The notes under the pieces: generated by a model | The model's database searches: none | What the model saw: the letters and a program-made list of their open reading frames with translations, nothing else | Told to the model about the DNA's origin: nothing | From: an uncultured bacterium | GTDB lineage: Bacteria; Bacillota; Clostridia; Lachnospirales; Lachnospiraceae | Reading direction: 5' to 3' | Length of the DNA: 45,546 nucleotides | Assembly (NCBI GenBank): GCA_947643595.1 | Contig: CANRWP010000025.1 | Coordinates: 1 to 45,546 of the forward strand | Shown: positions 32,006 through 39,733 of the stretch, in pieces | Position numbering within the stretch: the first letter of the stretch is position 1 | Layout: each line of letters starts with the position of its first letter | Program-made: the position numbers and the translations under genes

Positions 32006-32377
32006 ATGAAAAATTATACAATTACCGTAAACGGCAACGTATATGACGTAGTAGTAGAAGAGGGAGCATCCACAGGCGCAGCGCCGAAAGCAGCACCGGC
32101 GGCACCCAAGGCAGCGCCGAAGGCAGCACCGGCGGCGCCTAAGGCAGCGAGCGCAGGCGCAGGAAGCGTGAGAATTGAAGCAGGTGCGGCCGGCAAGGTG
32201 TTCAAGATCGAGGCGAGCGCGGGCCAGGCTGTGAAGAAAGGTGATGCAGTGGTAATTCTGGAAGCGATGAAGATGGAGATCCCTGTTGTGGCACCTCAGG
32301 ACGGCACTGTTGCAAGCATTGACGTGGCTGTGGGTGATCCTGTTGAGGCGGGTACACTGCTGGCAACTCTGAACTAG
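32006..32377 (+). CDS. Biotin carboxyl carrier protein (free-standing)
   Basis: A 123-residue carrier. The N-terminus (NYTITVNGNVYDVVVEE) resembles the strand that precedes such carriers, then comes a flexible Ala-Pro-Lys linker, and residues 53-123 form the biotinyl domain with EAMKM at 86-90, so Lys89 is biotinylated. It shuttles carboxyl groups between the carboxyltransferases and the OadB pump. AGGAGG precedes the ATG. No biotin carboxylase is in the cluster, consistent with a decarboxylase/transcarboxylase rather than an ATP-dependent carboxylase. Confidence 0.93.
   Translation: MKNYTITVNGNVYDVVVEEGASTGAAPKAAPAAPKAAPKAAPAAPKAASAGAGSVRIEAGAAGKVFKIEASAGQAVKKGDAVVILEAMKMEIPVVAPQDGTVASIDVAVGDPVEAGTLLATLN
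32081..32146 (+). repeat. 33-base tandem duplication in the carrier linker
   Basis: 32081-32113 and 32114-32146 both encode APKAAPAAPKA and differ at only a few third positions. It is a short coding duplication that lengthens the Ala-Pro hinge of the biotin carrier. Confidence 0.85.
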
Positions 32378-32426
32378 TGACAGTGTACAGATGCAGTAAT
32401 ATAATAAAACAACAGGAGGCTAAGAA

Positions 32427-33578
32427 ATGGATTATATTGTAACTACACTGGACAATCTGGTTCATCAGACGGCGTTCTTCAATCTGGAACCCGGAAACTA
32501 TGCGATGATCATTGTTGCCTGTGCATTTCTGTATCTTGCGATTGCCAAGGGCTTTGAACCATTACTTCTTACCCCGATCGCATTTGGCATGCTGCTGGTC
32601 AATATTTATCCGGATATTATGATAAGTATTGAGGAATCGGCCAACGGCGCTGGCGGTTTGCTGTATTATTTCTATTTGCTGGATGAGTGGGCGATCCTGC
32701 CGTCCCTGATCTTCATGGGGGTAGGCGCAATGACGGACTTCGGTCCCCTGATCGCCAATCCAAAGAGTTTTTTGCTGGGCGCGGCGGCACAGTTCGGTAT
32801 TTTCATGGCTTACTTCGGAGCGATCTGGATGGGCTTTAACGACAAGGCAGCCGCAGCTATTTCCATCATCGGCGGTGCGGACGGACCGACATCCATTTTC
32901 CTTGCGGGAAAACTGAGCCAGACGGCCATCCTCGGACCGATCGCAGTGGCGGCATATTCCTATATGTCTCTGGTACCGATCATTCAGCCGCCCATCATGA
33001 AACTGTTCACAACGAAGGAAGAACGTCAGATCAAGATGGCACAGCTGCGTCCGGTTTCCAAGCTAGAAAAGATCCTGTTCCCGGTTATCGTGACGATCGT
33101 TGTATGTATGATACTTCCCACAACGGCTCCGCTTGTCGGTATGCTGATGCTTGGCAATCTGTTCCGTGAGTCTGGCGTGGTGAGACAGCTCCAGGAGACA
33201 GCTTCCAACGCTTTAATGTATATTGTTGTTATCCTGCTCGGTACTTCTGTAGGAGCAACGACTTCCGCGGAGGCATTCTTAAACTGGGACACGATCAAGA
33301 TCGTCATCCTCGGCCTGGTGGCATTTGCTTTCGGCACGGCGGCAGGCGTGCTCTTCGGTAAACTGATGTGCAAGCTGACTCACGGCAAGGTAAATCCGTT
33401 AATCGGCTCTGCCGGTGTATCCGCAGTGCCTATGGCGGCGAGAGTTTCCCAGAAAGTGGGCGCAGAGGAGGATCCTACGAACTTCCTGCTGATGCACGCG
33501 ATGGGCCCTAACGTTGCGGGCGTTATCGGTACGGCAGTTGCAGCCGGAACCTTTATGGCTATCTTCGGTGTCTTTTAA
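32427..33578 (+). CDS. Sodium-ion-translocating decarboxylase beta subunit (OadB/MmdB/GcdB)
   Basis: A 383-residue integral membrane protein, with about nine to ten helices, that decarboxylates carboxybiotin and exports Na+. Diagnostic segments are GVGAMTDFGPLIANP, GAAAQFGIFMAYFGA, SIIGGADGPTSIF (with the essential Asp) and the C-terminal GAEEDPTNFLLMHAMGPNVAGVIGTAVAAG. It is full length. AGGAGG precedes the ATG, and it lies 49 bases after the carrier gene. The same beta subunit serves oxaloacetate, methylmalonyl-CoA or glutaconyl-CoA decarboxylases, so it does not by itself fix the substrate. Confidence 0.96.
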   Translation: MDYIVTTLDNLVHQTAFFNLEPGNYAMIIVACAFLYLAIAKGFEPLLLTPIAFGMLLVNIYPDIMISIEESANGAGGLLYYFYLLDEWAILPSLIFMGVGAMTDFGPLIANPKSFLLGAAAQFGIFMAYFGAIWMGFNDKAAAAISIIGGADGPTSIFLAGKLSQTAILGPIAVAAYSYMSLVPIIQPPIMKLFTTKEERQIKMAQLRPVSKLEKILFPVIVTIVVCMILPTTAPLVGMLMLGNLFRESGVVRQLQETASNALMYIVVILLGTSVGATTSAEAFLNWDTIKIVILGLVAFAFGTAAGVLFGKLMCKLTHGKVNPLIGSAGVSAVPMAARVSQKVGAEEDPTNFLLMHAMGPNVAGVIGTAVAAGTFMAIFGVF

Positions 33579-33623
33579 GCTTTGCACAGCTTATTCAGTA
33601 TAATAATATATGGAGGAAATAAC

Positions 33624-35051
33624 ATGTCAGAACTAAATAAAAAACCGGTTGGAATTACCGAGACAATACTGCGTGATGCCCACCAGTCTCTGATCGCTAC
33701 GAGAATGCCCACCGATCTGATGCTTCCCATCGTGGAAACCATGGATAAAGTCGGCTATCACTCTGTAGAGTGCTGGGGCGGCGCTACATTCGACGCATCC
33801 CTCAGATTTTTGAAAGAAGATCCCTGGGAGAGACTTCGCAAACTGAGGGACGGCTTCAAAAACACAAAGCTGCAGATGCTGTTCAGGGGACAGAATATCC
33901 TCGGCTACAGACCTTACGCGGACGACGTGGTAGACAGTTTCGTGGAGAAATCCATCGCGAACGGTATCGATATCATCCGTATTTTTGACTGCCTGAATGA
34001 TCTGAGGAACCTGCAGGAAGCGGTAAATGCTACCAACAAGATCAAAGCGAGAGAAGGCAGAGGCCATGCGCAGATCGCGCTCTCCTATACACTGGGCGAT
34101 GCGTACACACTGGAATACTGGGTGGACACCGCGAAGAAGATTGAGGAGATGGGTGCGGACTCCATCTGCATCAAGGATATGGCGGGGCTTCTGGTTCCCT
34201 ACAAGGCGGCGGAACTGATCGGCGCGATGAAAGAAGGAACGAAGCTTCCAATTCAGCTTCACACCCACTATACTTCCGGCGTGGCGAGCATGACTTACCT
34301 GAAGGCAGTGGAAGCGGGCGTGGACGTGATCGACTGCGCGATCTCTCCGTTTGCTCTGGGTACTTCCCAGCCGGCTACGGAGGTTATGGTTGAGACATTC
34401 AAGGGAACTCCCTATGATACGGGATTTGACCAGAATCTGCTCGCTGAGATCGCGGATTATTTCCGTCCCTACAGAGAGAAATGTCTGGAGACAGGACTGC
34501 TCAGCCCGAAGGTGCTCGGCGTGAATATTAAGACTCTGTTGTACCAGGTGCCCGGCGGTATGCTCTCCAACATGGTGAGCCAGCTCAAGGAGCAGAACGC
34601 AGAAGACAAGTACGAAGATGTGCTGCGTGAGATTCCGAACGTTCGTAAGGATCTCGGCGAGCCGCCTCTGGTTACGCCTTCTTCTCAGATTGTCGGTACA
34701 CAGGCAGTGTTTAACGTGCTGATGGGCGAGAGATACAAGATGGCTACCAAGGAGACGAAAGCTGTTCTGCGCGGTGAGTACGGCCAGACGATCAAGCCGA
34801 TGAGCCAGGAAGTCATCGACAAAGTTATTCCGGGCGAGGAAAGGATCACCTGCCGTCCCGCAGACCTGATCGAGAACGAGATGGATAAGCTGGAATCCGA
34901 GATGAAAGAGTGGAAACAGCAGGATGAGGATGTATTGTCCTATGCCCTCTTCCCTCAGGTTGCGATCGACTTCTTCAAGTACCGTCAGGCGCAGCAGGAG
35001 AAGGTGGATCTTTCTCAGGCGGATACGAAGAATGGTGCTTATCCGGTTTAA
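33624..35051 (+). CDS. Oxaloacetate decarboxylase/pyruvate carboxyltransferase subunit (OadA/5S-like, no biotin domain)
   Basis: A 475-residue TIM-barrel carboxyltransferase with a PYC_OADA C-terminal domain. ITETILRDAHQSLIATRM (metal-binding Asp and His), SICIKDMAGLLVPY (the Lys that is carbamylated) and LPIQLHTHYTSG (metal His pair) are intact. OadA normally carries a C-terminal biotinyl domain; this one ends after KVDLSQADTKNGAYPV, so it must use the separate carrier at 32006, like the 5S subunit of transcarboxylase. The frame opens at 33582, but GGAGG lies before ATG 33624. It is last in the cluster and followed by a strong terminator. Confidence 0.94.
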   Translation: MSELNKKPVGITETILRDAHQSLIATRMPTDLMLPIVETMDKVGYHSVECWGGATFDASLRFLKEDPWERLRKLRDGFKNTKLQMLFRGQNILGYRPYADDVVDSFVEKSIANGIDIIRIFDCLNDLRNLQEAVNATNKIKAREGRGHAQIALSYTLGDAYTLEYWVDTAKKIEEMGADSICIKDMAGLLVPYKAAELIGAMKEGTKLPIQLHTHYTSGVASMTYLKAVEAGVDVIDCAISPFALGTSQPATEVMVETFKGTPYDTGFDQNLLAEIADYFRPYREKCLETGLLSPKVLGVNIKTLLYQVPGGMLSNMVSQLKEQNAEDKYEDVLREIPNVRKDLGEPPLVTPSSQIVGTQAVFNVLMGERYKMATKETKAVLRGEYGQTIKPMSQEVIDKVIPGEERITCRPADLIENEMDKLESEMKEWKQQDEDVLSYALFPQVAIDFFKYRQAQQEKVDLSQADTKNGAYPV

Positions 35052-35061
35052 AAGTATTTAT

Positions 35062-35091
35062 ACAGCCTGCCAAACGGCAGGCTGTTTTTTT
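35062..35091 (+). terminator. Rho-independent terminator closing the carboxyltransferase/Na+ pump cluster
   Basis: ACAGCCTGCC (35062-35071), loop AAAC, GGCAGGCTGT (35076-35085), then T to 35091: a perfect 10-base GC-rich stem just after the OadA-like stop codon. Confidence 0.96.
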
Positions 35092-35160
35092 GTGCTCGGA
35101 TATCGGGAAGCAAAAATTTTGAAAAATGGAGAAAAATGCAGGAATAATGGCATATTTGGA

Positions 35161-35189
35161 TTGACAGGGCATGCAGACAGATTTATAAT
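35161..35189 (+). promoter_or_regulatory. Perfect-consensus sigma-A promoter of the TetR-family gene
   Basis: TTGACA (35161-35166), a 17-base spacer, and TATAAT (35184-35189) match the consensus at all twelve positions. A palindrome overlaps the -10, so the promoter is probably strong but repressed. Confidence 0.9.
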
Positions 35190-35201
35190 AACAAGTGTTA
35201 T
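35188..35201. promoter_or_regulatory. Candidate TetR-type operator (14-base palindrome)
   Basis: ATAACA-AG-TGTTAT is a perfect dyad starting inside the -10 hexamer and covering the expected transcription start. Its position 43 bases before the TetR-family start codon fits autorepression. Confidence 0.65.
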
Positions 35202-35244
35202 CAACTTTGGGGAGTAAACGGGCAACAGAGAAGGAGGGGGATGT

Positions 35245-35790
35245 ATGCCGCGCAAGGAGAGGATTACAAGGAAAGAGATCGCCGCCGCCGCTTTTCGTAT
35301 GGCGAGAAAAGAGGGGATGGAAGAGGTGACGGCAAGAAAACTGGCGGGAGCGGCAGGCTGTTCGACGCAGCCGATTTTCCGCGTGTATCAGAATATGGAT
35401 GAGGTACAGGCGGACGTGTTGGAGCAGGCTGTCGCCTTTTTTGAGGAATTTTACAATAATTATCCCAAAAGCCAGGCGGTACCTTTTGTCAATCTTGGGC
35501 TTGCCTACATAAGCTTTGCCCAGAAGGAGGGTAATCTCTTCCGGGCAATGTTTTTGAGTGAAAACCGGAACGGGAGAAGTCTGTATGAGCTGTTGAATGG
35601 GAAGAACGGAAATGTCTTAAAGGAGATAAGCAAGGCAAAGTCGGAAGGATGCCGTGATCCGCAGGAACTGTTTATGAAGATGTGGATCTTTATTCACGGG
35701 GCGGCCTGCATGGCTATCACCGGAGATTACGATCTTGGCATTACCGAGACTGTTGGACAGCTTGTTGGCGCCTATCGGGCGTTCCGCTGA
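35245..35790 (+). CDS. TetR/AcrR-family transcriptional regulator
   Basis: A 181-residue one-component regulator. The N-terminal helix-turn-helix is RITRKEIAAAAFRMARKEGMEEVTARKLAGAAGCSTQPIFRVYQNMDE; the C-terminal helical ligand domain (AQKEGNLFRAMFLSENR ... IFIHGAACMAITGDYDLG) contains the W-IHG-A pattern of the TetR_C/WHG type. AAGGAGGGGG lies before the ATG. A perfect promoter with an overlapping palindrome is directly upstream. An RpiR-family gene follows 16 bases later, and the oxidoreductase after that overlaps it, so the three are probably co-transcribed. The ligand is unknown. Confidence 0.9.
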   Translation: MPRKERITRKEIAAAAFRMARKEGMEEVTARKLAGAAGCSTQPIFRVYQNMDEVQADVLEQAVAFFEEFYNNYPKSQAVPFVNLGLAYISFAQKEGNLFRAMFLSENRNGRSLYELLNGKNGNVLKEISKAKSEGCRDPQELFMKMWIFIHGAACMAITGDYDLGITETVGQLVGAYRAFR

Positions 35791-35806
35791 GCGCAGGTGA
35801 AGACTT

Positions 35807-36733
35807 ATGGGGAAAAGAGATTTTATGGCGGATATGGGAGAGCACTTCAGCAAGATGAGCAAAAGTCAGAAGTTGATCGCATCCTACATATCGGATCATT
35901 ACGATGAAGCCGTCTTTATGACGGCGGCAAAGCTGGGAGAGACATTACATATCAGTGAGTCCACCGTCGTGCGCTTTGCGTTGATGCTGGGGTATGAGGG
36001 ATATCCGGAATTTCAGAAAGCGCTGGAGGGCTGGGTGAAGGATCAGCTCACCGGCGTTCAGCGGATGGGGGTCAAATACGCCGGAAATACGCAGTCCGAG
36101 GTGATTACGTCGGTGATGCAGTCGGATATGGATAAGATTCGCGACACGATAGAGCACTTGGACACGTACGCTTTCGAGACGGCGGTAGATATTATATTGA
36201 GAGCAAAAAAGGTTTATATTTCGGGAATCAGGAGCTGTGCACCGTTGGCAGATTTTCTATGCTTTTATCTGAATATGATGCGCGGGGAAGTGGTCTGCAT
36301 CAAGACGACGAGCATGAGCGAGACGTTTGAGCAGATGCTGCGGATCAATGAAAAAGATGCTTTTATCGGTATCAGTTTCCCGAGATATTCCATGCGGACG
36401 TTAAAGGCGATGGAGTTTGCCAATGACAGGAATGCCAAGGTGATCTGTATCACGGACAGCATTCACTCGCCGATGTGCATGTATTCTTCCTGCAATCTGT
36501 TTGCGAGAAGCGATATGGTCTCCATTGTGGATTCGCTGGTGGCGCCTCTCAGCGTGATCAATGCGCTGGTGGTGGCGATGTGTCTGAAACGTCCGACAGA
36601 GGTGAAGAACAGTCTGCACACACTGGAAGAAGTCTGGAACAACTATCAGGTTTATCTGAATGATGAGATCAATTTTATCGATGAGGAGCCGATGTTGAAT
36701 TATCCGCTGCGGAAGGAAGGCAGAAAAAAATGA
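35807..36733 (+). CDS. RpiR/MurR-family regulator (HTH plus SIS domain)
   Basis: A 308-residue regulator. Residues 1-80 form the RpiR helix-turn-helix (MSKSQKLIASYISDHYDEAVFMTAAKLGETLHISESTVVRFALMLGYEGYPEFQKAL), and a SIS sugar-phosphate-binding domain follows at about 120-260 (ILRAKKVYISGIRSCAPLADFLCFYL ... DAFIGISFPRYSMRTLKAMEFA). Members usually sense sugar phosphates or amino-sugar derivatives. No sugar-catabolic gene is adjacent, so the target is unknown. The stop overlaps the start of the flavoprotein gene (ATGA). Confidence 0.93.
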   Translation: MGKRDFMADMGEHFSKMSKSQKLIASYISDHYDEAVFMTAAKLGETLHISESTVVRFALMLGYEGYPEFQKALEGWVKDQLTGVQRMGVKYAGNTQSEVITSVMQSDMDKIRDTIEHLDTYAFETAVDIILRAKKVYISGIRSCAPLADFLCFYLNMMRGEVVCIKTTSMSETFEQMLRINEKDAFIGISFPRYSMRTLKAMEFANDRNAKVICITDSIHSPMCMYSSCNLFARSDMVSIVDSLVAPLSVINALVVAMCLKRPTEVKNSLHTLEEVWNNYQVYLNDEINFIDEEPMLNYPLRKEGRKK

Positions 36734-38037
36734 GTCAGGTTATTGTGGCCGGGGGCGGGGCCGCCGGAATGATGGCAGCGTATGCGTCTGCTGCGTCGGG
36801 GCACCAGGTGTTATTGCTGGAGAAAAATGAGAAGCTTGGGAAAAAAGTCTATATTACCGGTAAGGGCAGGTGCAATGTGACAAACACTGCCGACAGGGAG
36901 CAATTTTTCCGGAATATAGTGACAAACAGCAAATTTTTATACAGCAGTATTTATCAGTTTGACAATCAGGCGATGATGTCTTTTCTGGAAGAGTATGGTT
37001 GTCCGGTAAAGACGGAGCGGGGCGGGCGTGTCTTTCCGGTATCGGACCATGCTTCGGATGTGACGGGCGCTTTTTGTCGGGCGCTGCAGGAGATGTATGT
37101 GGAGGTCAGGCTGCATAGGGAAGTGACGGGACTTTTGTTTCAGGAGACAGGGAGAGAGGGGACATCGGACCCTGTACAAAAGCGCAGGAGGATCTGTGGA
37201 GTCAGGCTGTCAAACGGAGAAAAGCTGGAAGCGGATGCGGTGATCCTCGCCTGCGGCGGGTTGTCCTACCCGTCCACAGGCTCAGATGGAACCGGATATC
37301 AACTGGCTTTGCAGGCAGGACATTCTGTGGTTCCCTGTGTTCCGGCGCTTGTACCTTTCGAGATAAGAGAGAGCTGGTGCAAAAAACTGCAGGGGCTGTC
37401 GTTGAAAAATGTGGAAATAAAATTGTTTTTGGAAGGAGCCCGGAAAGAGGATCGTCCGCACGCGGAGCGAAAACCGATATACAGAGGATTTGGGGAGATG
37501 CTGTTTACCCATTTCGGTGTCAGCGGACCGCTCATTCTGAGTGCGAGCAGCTATTGCAGCAAGGGGATTGCGGAAGGGGCGCATGCAAGACTTTTCTTAA
37601 ATCTAAAACCTGCTATTGAGGAAGAGACGCTGGATAAGCGGCTTTTGCGGGATTTTGAGGAGAATTCCCACAAGGCGTTCAAAAATGCGCTGGGCGGGCT
37701 GTTCCCATCGAAGCTGATCCCGGTGATGGTGGAGCTTTCCGGCATTGACGGGGAGAAAAAAGTGTATGAGATCACAAGGCAGGAGAGGTTGTCTTTTGTG
37801 AAACTGATACGGAATCTGCCGCTCACAGTGACAGGGACAAGAGGTTTTGCGGAGGCGGTCATCACGCAGGGCGGCATTCCGGTGACGGAGGTAAATCCTT
37901 CCACGATGGAGTCGAAGATCTGCGGGGGACTGTATTTTGCCGGGGAGATGTTGGATATAGATGCTCTGACTGGAGGGTATAATCTGCAGCTGGCGTGGTC
38001 CACGGGGCATCTGGCAGGGGCGTGTATACCATTCTGA
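36730..38037 (+). CDS. NAD(P)/FAD-dependent oxidoreductase (HI0933/BaiN/RdsA family)
   Basis: A 435-residue flavoprotein. The N-terminal VIVAGGGAAGMMAAYASA is the FAD Rossmann motif, LLLEKNEKLGKKVYITGKGRCNVTN is the family signature, ADAVILACGGLSYPSTGSDGTGY is the second dinucleotide element, and GGYNLQLAWSTGHLAG the C-terminal FAD contact. The gut homologue BaiN was linked to bile-acid reduction, but most members are of unknown substrate, so no specific activity is claimed. Its ATG overlaps the preceding stop. Confidence 0.92.
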   Translation: MSQVIVAGGGAAGMMAAYASAASGHQVLLLEKNEKLGKKVYITGKGRCNVTNTADREQFFRNIVTNSKFLYSSIYQFDNQAMMSFLEEYGCPVKTERGGRVFPVSDHASDVTGAFCRALQEMYVEVRLHREVTGLLFQETGREGTSDPVQKRRRICGVRLSNGEKLEADAVILACGGLSYPSTGSDGTGYQLALQAGHSVVPCVPALVPFEIRESWCKKLQGLSLKNVEIKLFLEGARKEDRPHAERKPIYRGFGEMLFTHFGVSGPLILSASSYCSKGIAEGAHARLFLNLKPAIEEETLDKRLLRDFEENSHKAFKNALGGLFPSKLIPVMVELSGIDGEKKVYEITRQERLSFVKLIRNLPLTVTGTRGFAEAVITQGGIPVTEVNPSTMESKICGGLYFAGEMLDIDALTGGYNLQLAWSTGHLAGACIPF

Positions 38038-38160
38038 AGACATTTTCTGCGCTGGATGCCCTTGTTAACCGGGGGATCGCAGTTTTTTTGGAAGGGATCG
38101 GTAAATGACAGGAAACAGGCGGGGATATGGTGCCCGCACAGAAAAAACAGGAGGAGACAT

Positions 38161-38817
38161 ATGTACAATATTGCAATAGACGGTCCGGCGGGAGCCGGAA
38201 AAAGCACAATAGCAAAACAGGTCGCAAGGAGGAAGGGATATATTTATGTGGACACGGGCGCAATGTACCGCGCGATGGCGTTGTTTTTGCTCGAGAATCA
38301 GATATCGCCGGAAGAGCCGGAAAAGATCAGCGAAAAGTGCCGGGAAGCGGATATATCGATCGTCTATGAGAACGGCGAGCAGGTGGTCCTGCTAAACGGA
38401 AGGAACGTCAATGGGCTGATACGCACCGAGGAGGTCAGCAATATGGCTTCCTCCTCTTCCGTCAACGGGGACGTGCGGAAAAAGCTGGTGGAGCTGCAGC
38501 AGAAGCTGGCGGAAAAATCGGATGTTGTGATGGACGGACGGGATATCGGGACCTGTGTCCTGCCGAATGCTGACTTGAAGATCTATCTGACGGCGAGCAC
38601 CAGTGTGCGGGCAAAGCGCCGGTATGATGAGATGGCTGCCAGAGGGGAGGAATGTGACATTAATGTCATAAAGGCGGATATCGAAGAGCGGGATTACCGG
38701 GATATGCACCGGGATATCTCCCCGTTAAAGCAGGCGGATGATGCGATTTTCCTGGATTCCTCGGATATGACGATCGAGGAAGTCGTCGGAAAGATTCTGG
38801 AATTATGTGCCGGATGA
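38161..38817 (+). CDS. cmk: Cytidylate kinase
   Basis: A 218-residue kinase converting CMP/dCMP to the diphosphate with ATP. IAIDGPAGAGKSTIAKQVA is the P-loop, GYIYVDTGAMYRAMAL the CMP-binding start, MDGRDIGTCVLPNADLKIYLTAS and AKRR the later signatures, and DSSDMTIEEVV the C-terminus. The frame opens at 38056, but ACAGGAGGAGAC immediately precedes ATG 38161, where the conserved protein starts. The cmk-ispH-rpsA order is typical for Clostridia, where fusions of these genes also occur. Confidence 0.97.
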   Translation: MYNIAIDGPAGAGKSTIAKQVARRKGYIYVDTGAMYRAMALFLLENQISPEEPEKISEKCREADISIVYENGEQVVLLNGRNVNGLIRTEEVSNMASSSSVNGDVRKKLVELQQKLAEKSDVVMDGRDIGTCVLPNADLKIYLTASTSVRAKRRYDEMAARGEECDINVIKADIEERDYRDMHRDISPLKQADDAIFLDSSDMTIEEVVGKILELCAG

Positions 38818-38866
38818 GAAAAGTTTGTAAAGTGATCTGTTTATCAGAAAAAAGGAAAATGAAGAG

Positions 38867-39733
38867 ATGGAAGTAAAACTGGCGAAATCCGCAGGTTTCT
38901 GCTTTGGTGTGAAGCGGGCGGTGGAAACGGTATATGAACAGATAGAGCGACAAAAAACAGTGCGGAAAAAGCTGCCGATCTATACTTACGGCCCGATCAT
39001 TCACAACGAGCAGGTGGTGAAGGATCTGGAGGAGAAGGGAGTAAAAGTGATTGGCACCAGGGAGGAGCTGGAGGCTTTGAAGGAGGGGATCGTGGTGATA
39101 CGTTCCCACGGAATCGGCAAGGATATCTGTCAGCTGATCGAGGAAAAGGGTCTGATCTGCGTGGATGCCACCTGTCCTTTTGTCAAGCGGATCCACAATA
39201 TCGTGGAGAAGGAGAGCGCCGGGGGAAAACAGATTCTGATCATCGGAAATCCGGGGCATCCGGAAGTGGAGGGCATCAGAGGCTGGTGCAGTACTCCGGC
39301 GATCACTGTGGAATCGGAAGAGGAAATGGAGAACTTGCAGGTAGAATATGGAAAAGAAATCTGCGTGGTTTCTCAAACGACATTTAACTACAATAAATTT
39401 CAAGATTTAGTTGAAATTTTAAAAAAGAGCGGGTATAATGGTAGTGTTGTGAATACTATATGTAATGCGACTGAGGAGAGACAGACTGAAGCGAAGGAGA
39501 TAGCTTCCCAAGCGGATGTTATGATAGTTATAGGTGGAGCACATAGTTCCAATACAAGAAAGTTGTATGAAATATGCAGCAGAGAGTGTGCACAGACCTG
39601 TTTTATACAGTCACTGGCGGATCTAAACTTGGAACTTTCGGAATCAGTACGTCTGGTGGGTATTACAGCAGGGGCGTCTACCCCAAATAATATTATTGAG
39701 GAGGTTCAAAGTTATGTCAGAAATGAATTTTGA
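38867..39733 (+). CDS. ispH: 4-hydroxy-3-methylbut-2-enyl diphosphate reductase (IspH/LytB)
   Basis: A 288-residue iron-sulphur enzyme making IPP and DMAPP in the last step of the MEP isoprenoid pathway. Cluster cysteines are visible in AGFCFGVKRAV (Cys12 or 13), DATCPFV and NTICNATEERQ; ligand residues lie in RSHGIG, SSNTRKL and GASTPN. It is full length and has no C-terminal S1 domains. Its last 20 bases overlap the S1-like gene in another frame, so it is an overlapping rather than fused version of the clostridial IspH-S1 arrangement. Confidence 0.97.
   Translation: MEVKLAKSAGFCFGVKRAVETVYEQIERQKTVRKKLPIYTYGPIIHNEQVVKDLEEKGVKVIGTREELEALKEGIVVIRSHGIGKDICQLIEEKGLICVDATCPFVKRIHNIVEKESAGGKQILIIGNPGHPEVEGIRGWCSTPAITVESEEEMENLQVEYGKEICVVSQTTFNYNKFQDLVEILKKSGYNGSVVNTICNATEERQTEAKEIASQADVMIVIGGAHSSNTRKLYEICSRECAQTCFIQSLADLNLELSESVRLVGITAGASTPNNIIEEVQSYVRNEF

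Noticed and set aside
32081-32146. Mobile or regulatory repeat in the biotin carrier gene
   Set aside because: The 33-base duplication simply encodes the Ala-Pro hinge, common in biotin carriers.
35092-35160. Small RNA or leader peptide between the decarboxylase terminator and the TetR promoter
   Set aside because: No promoter, hairpin or well-started small frame could be supported.
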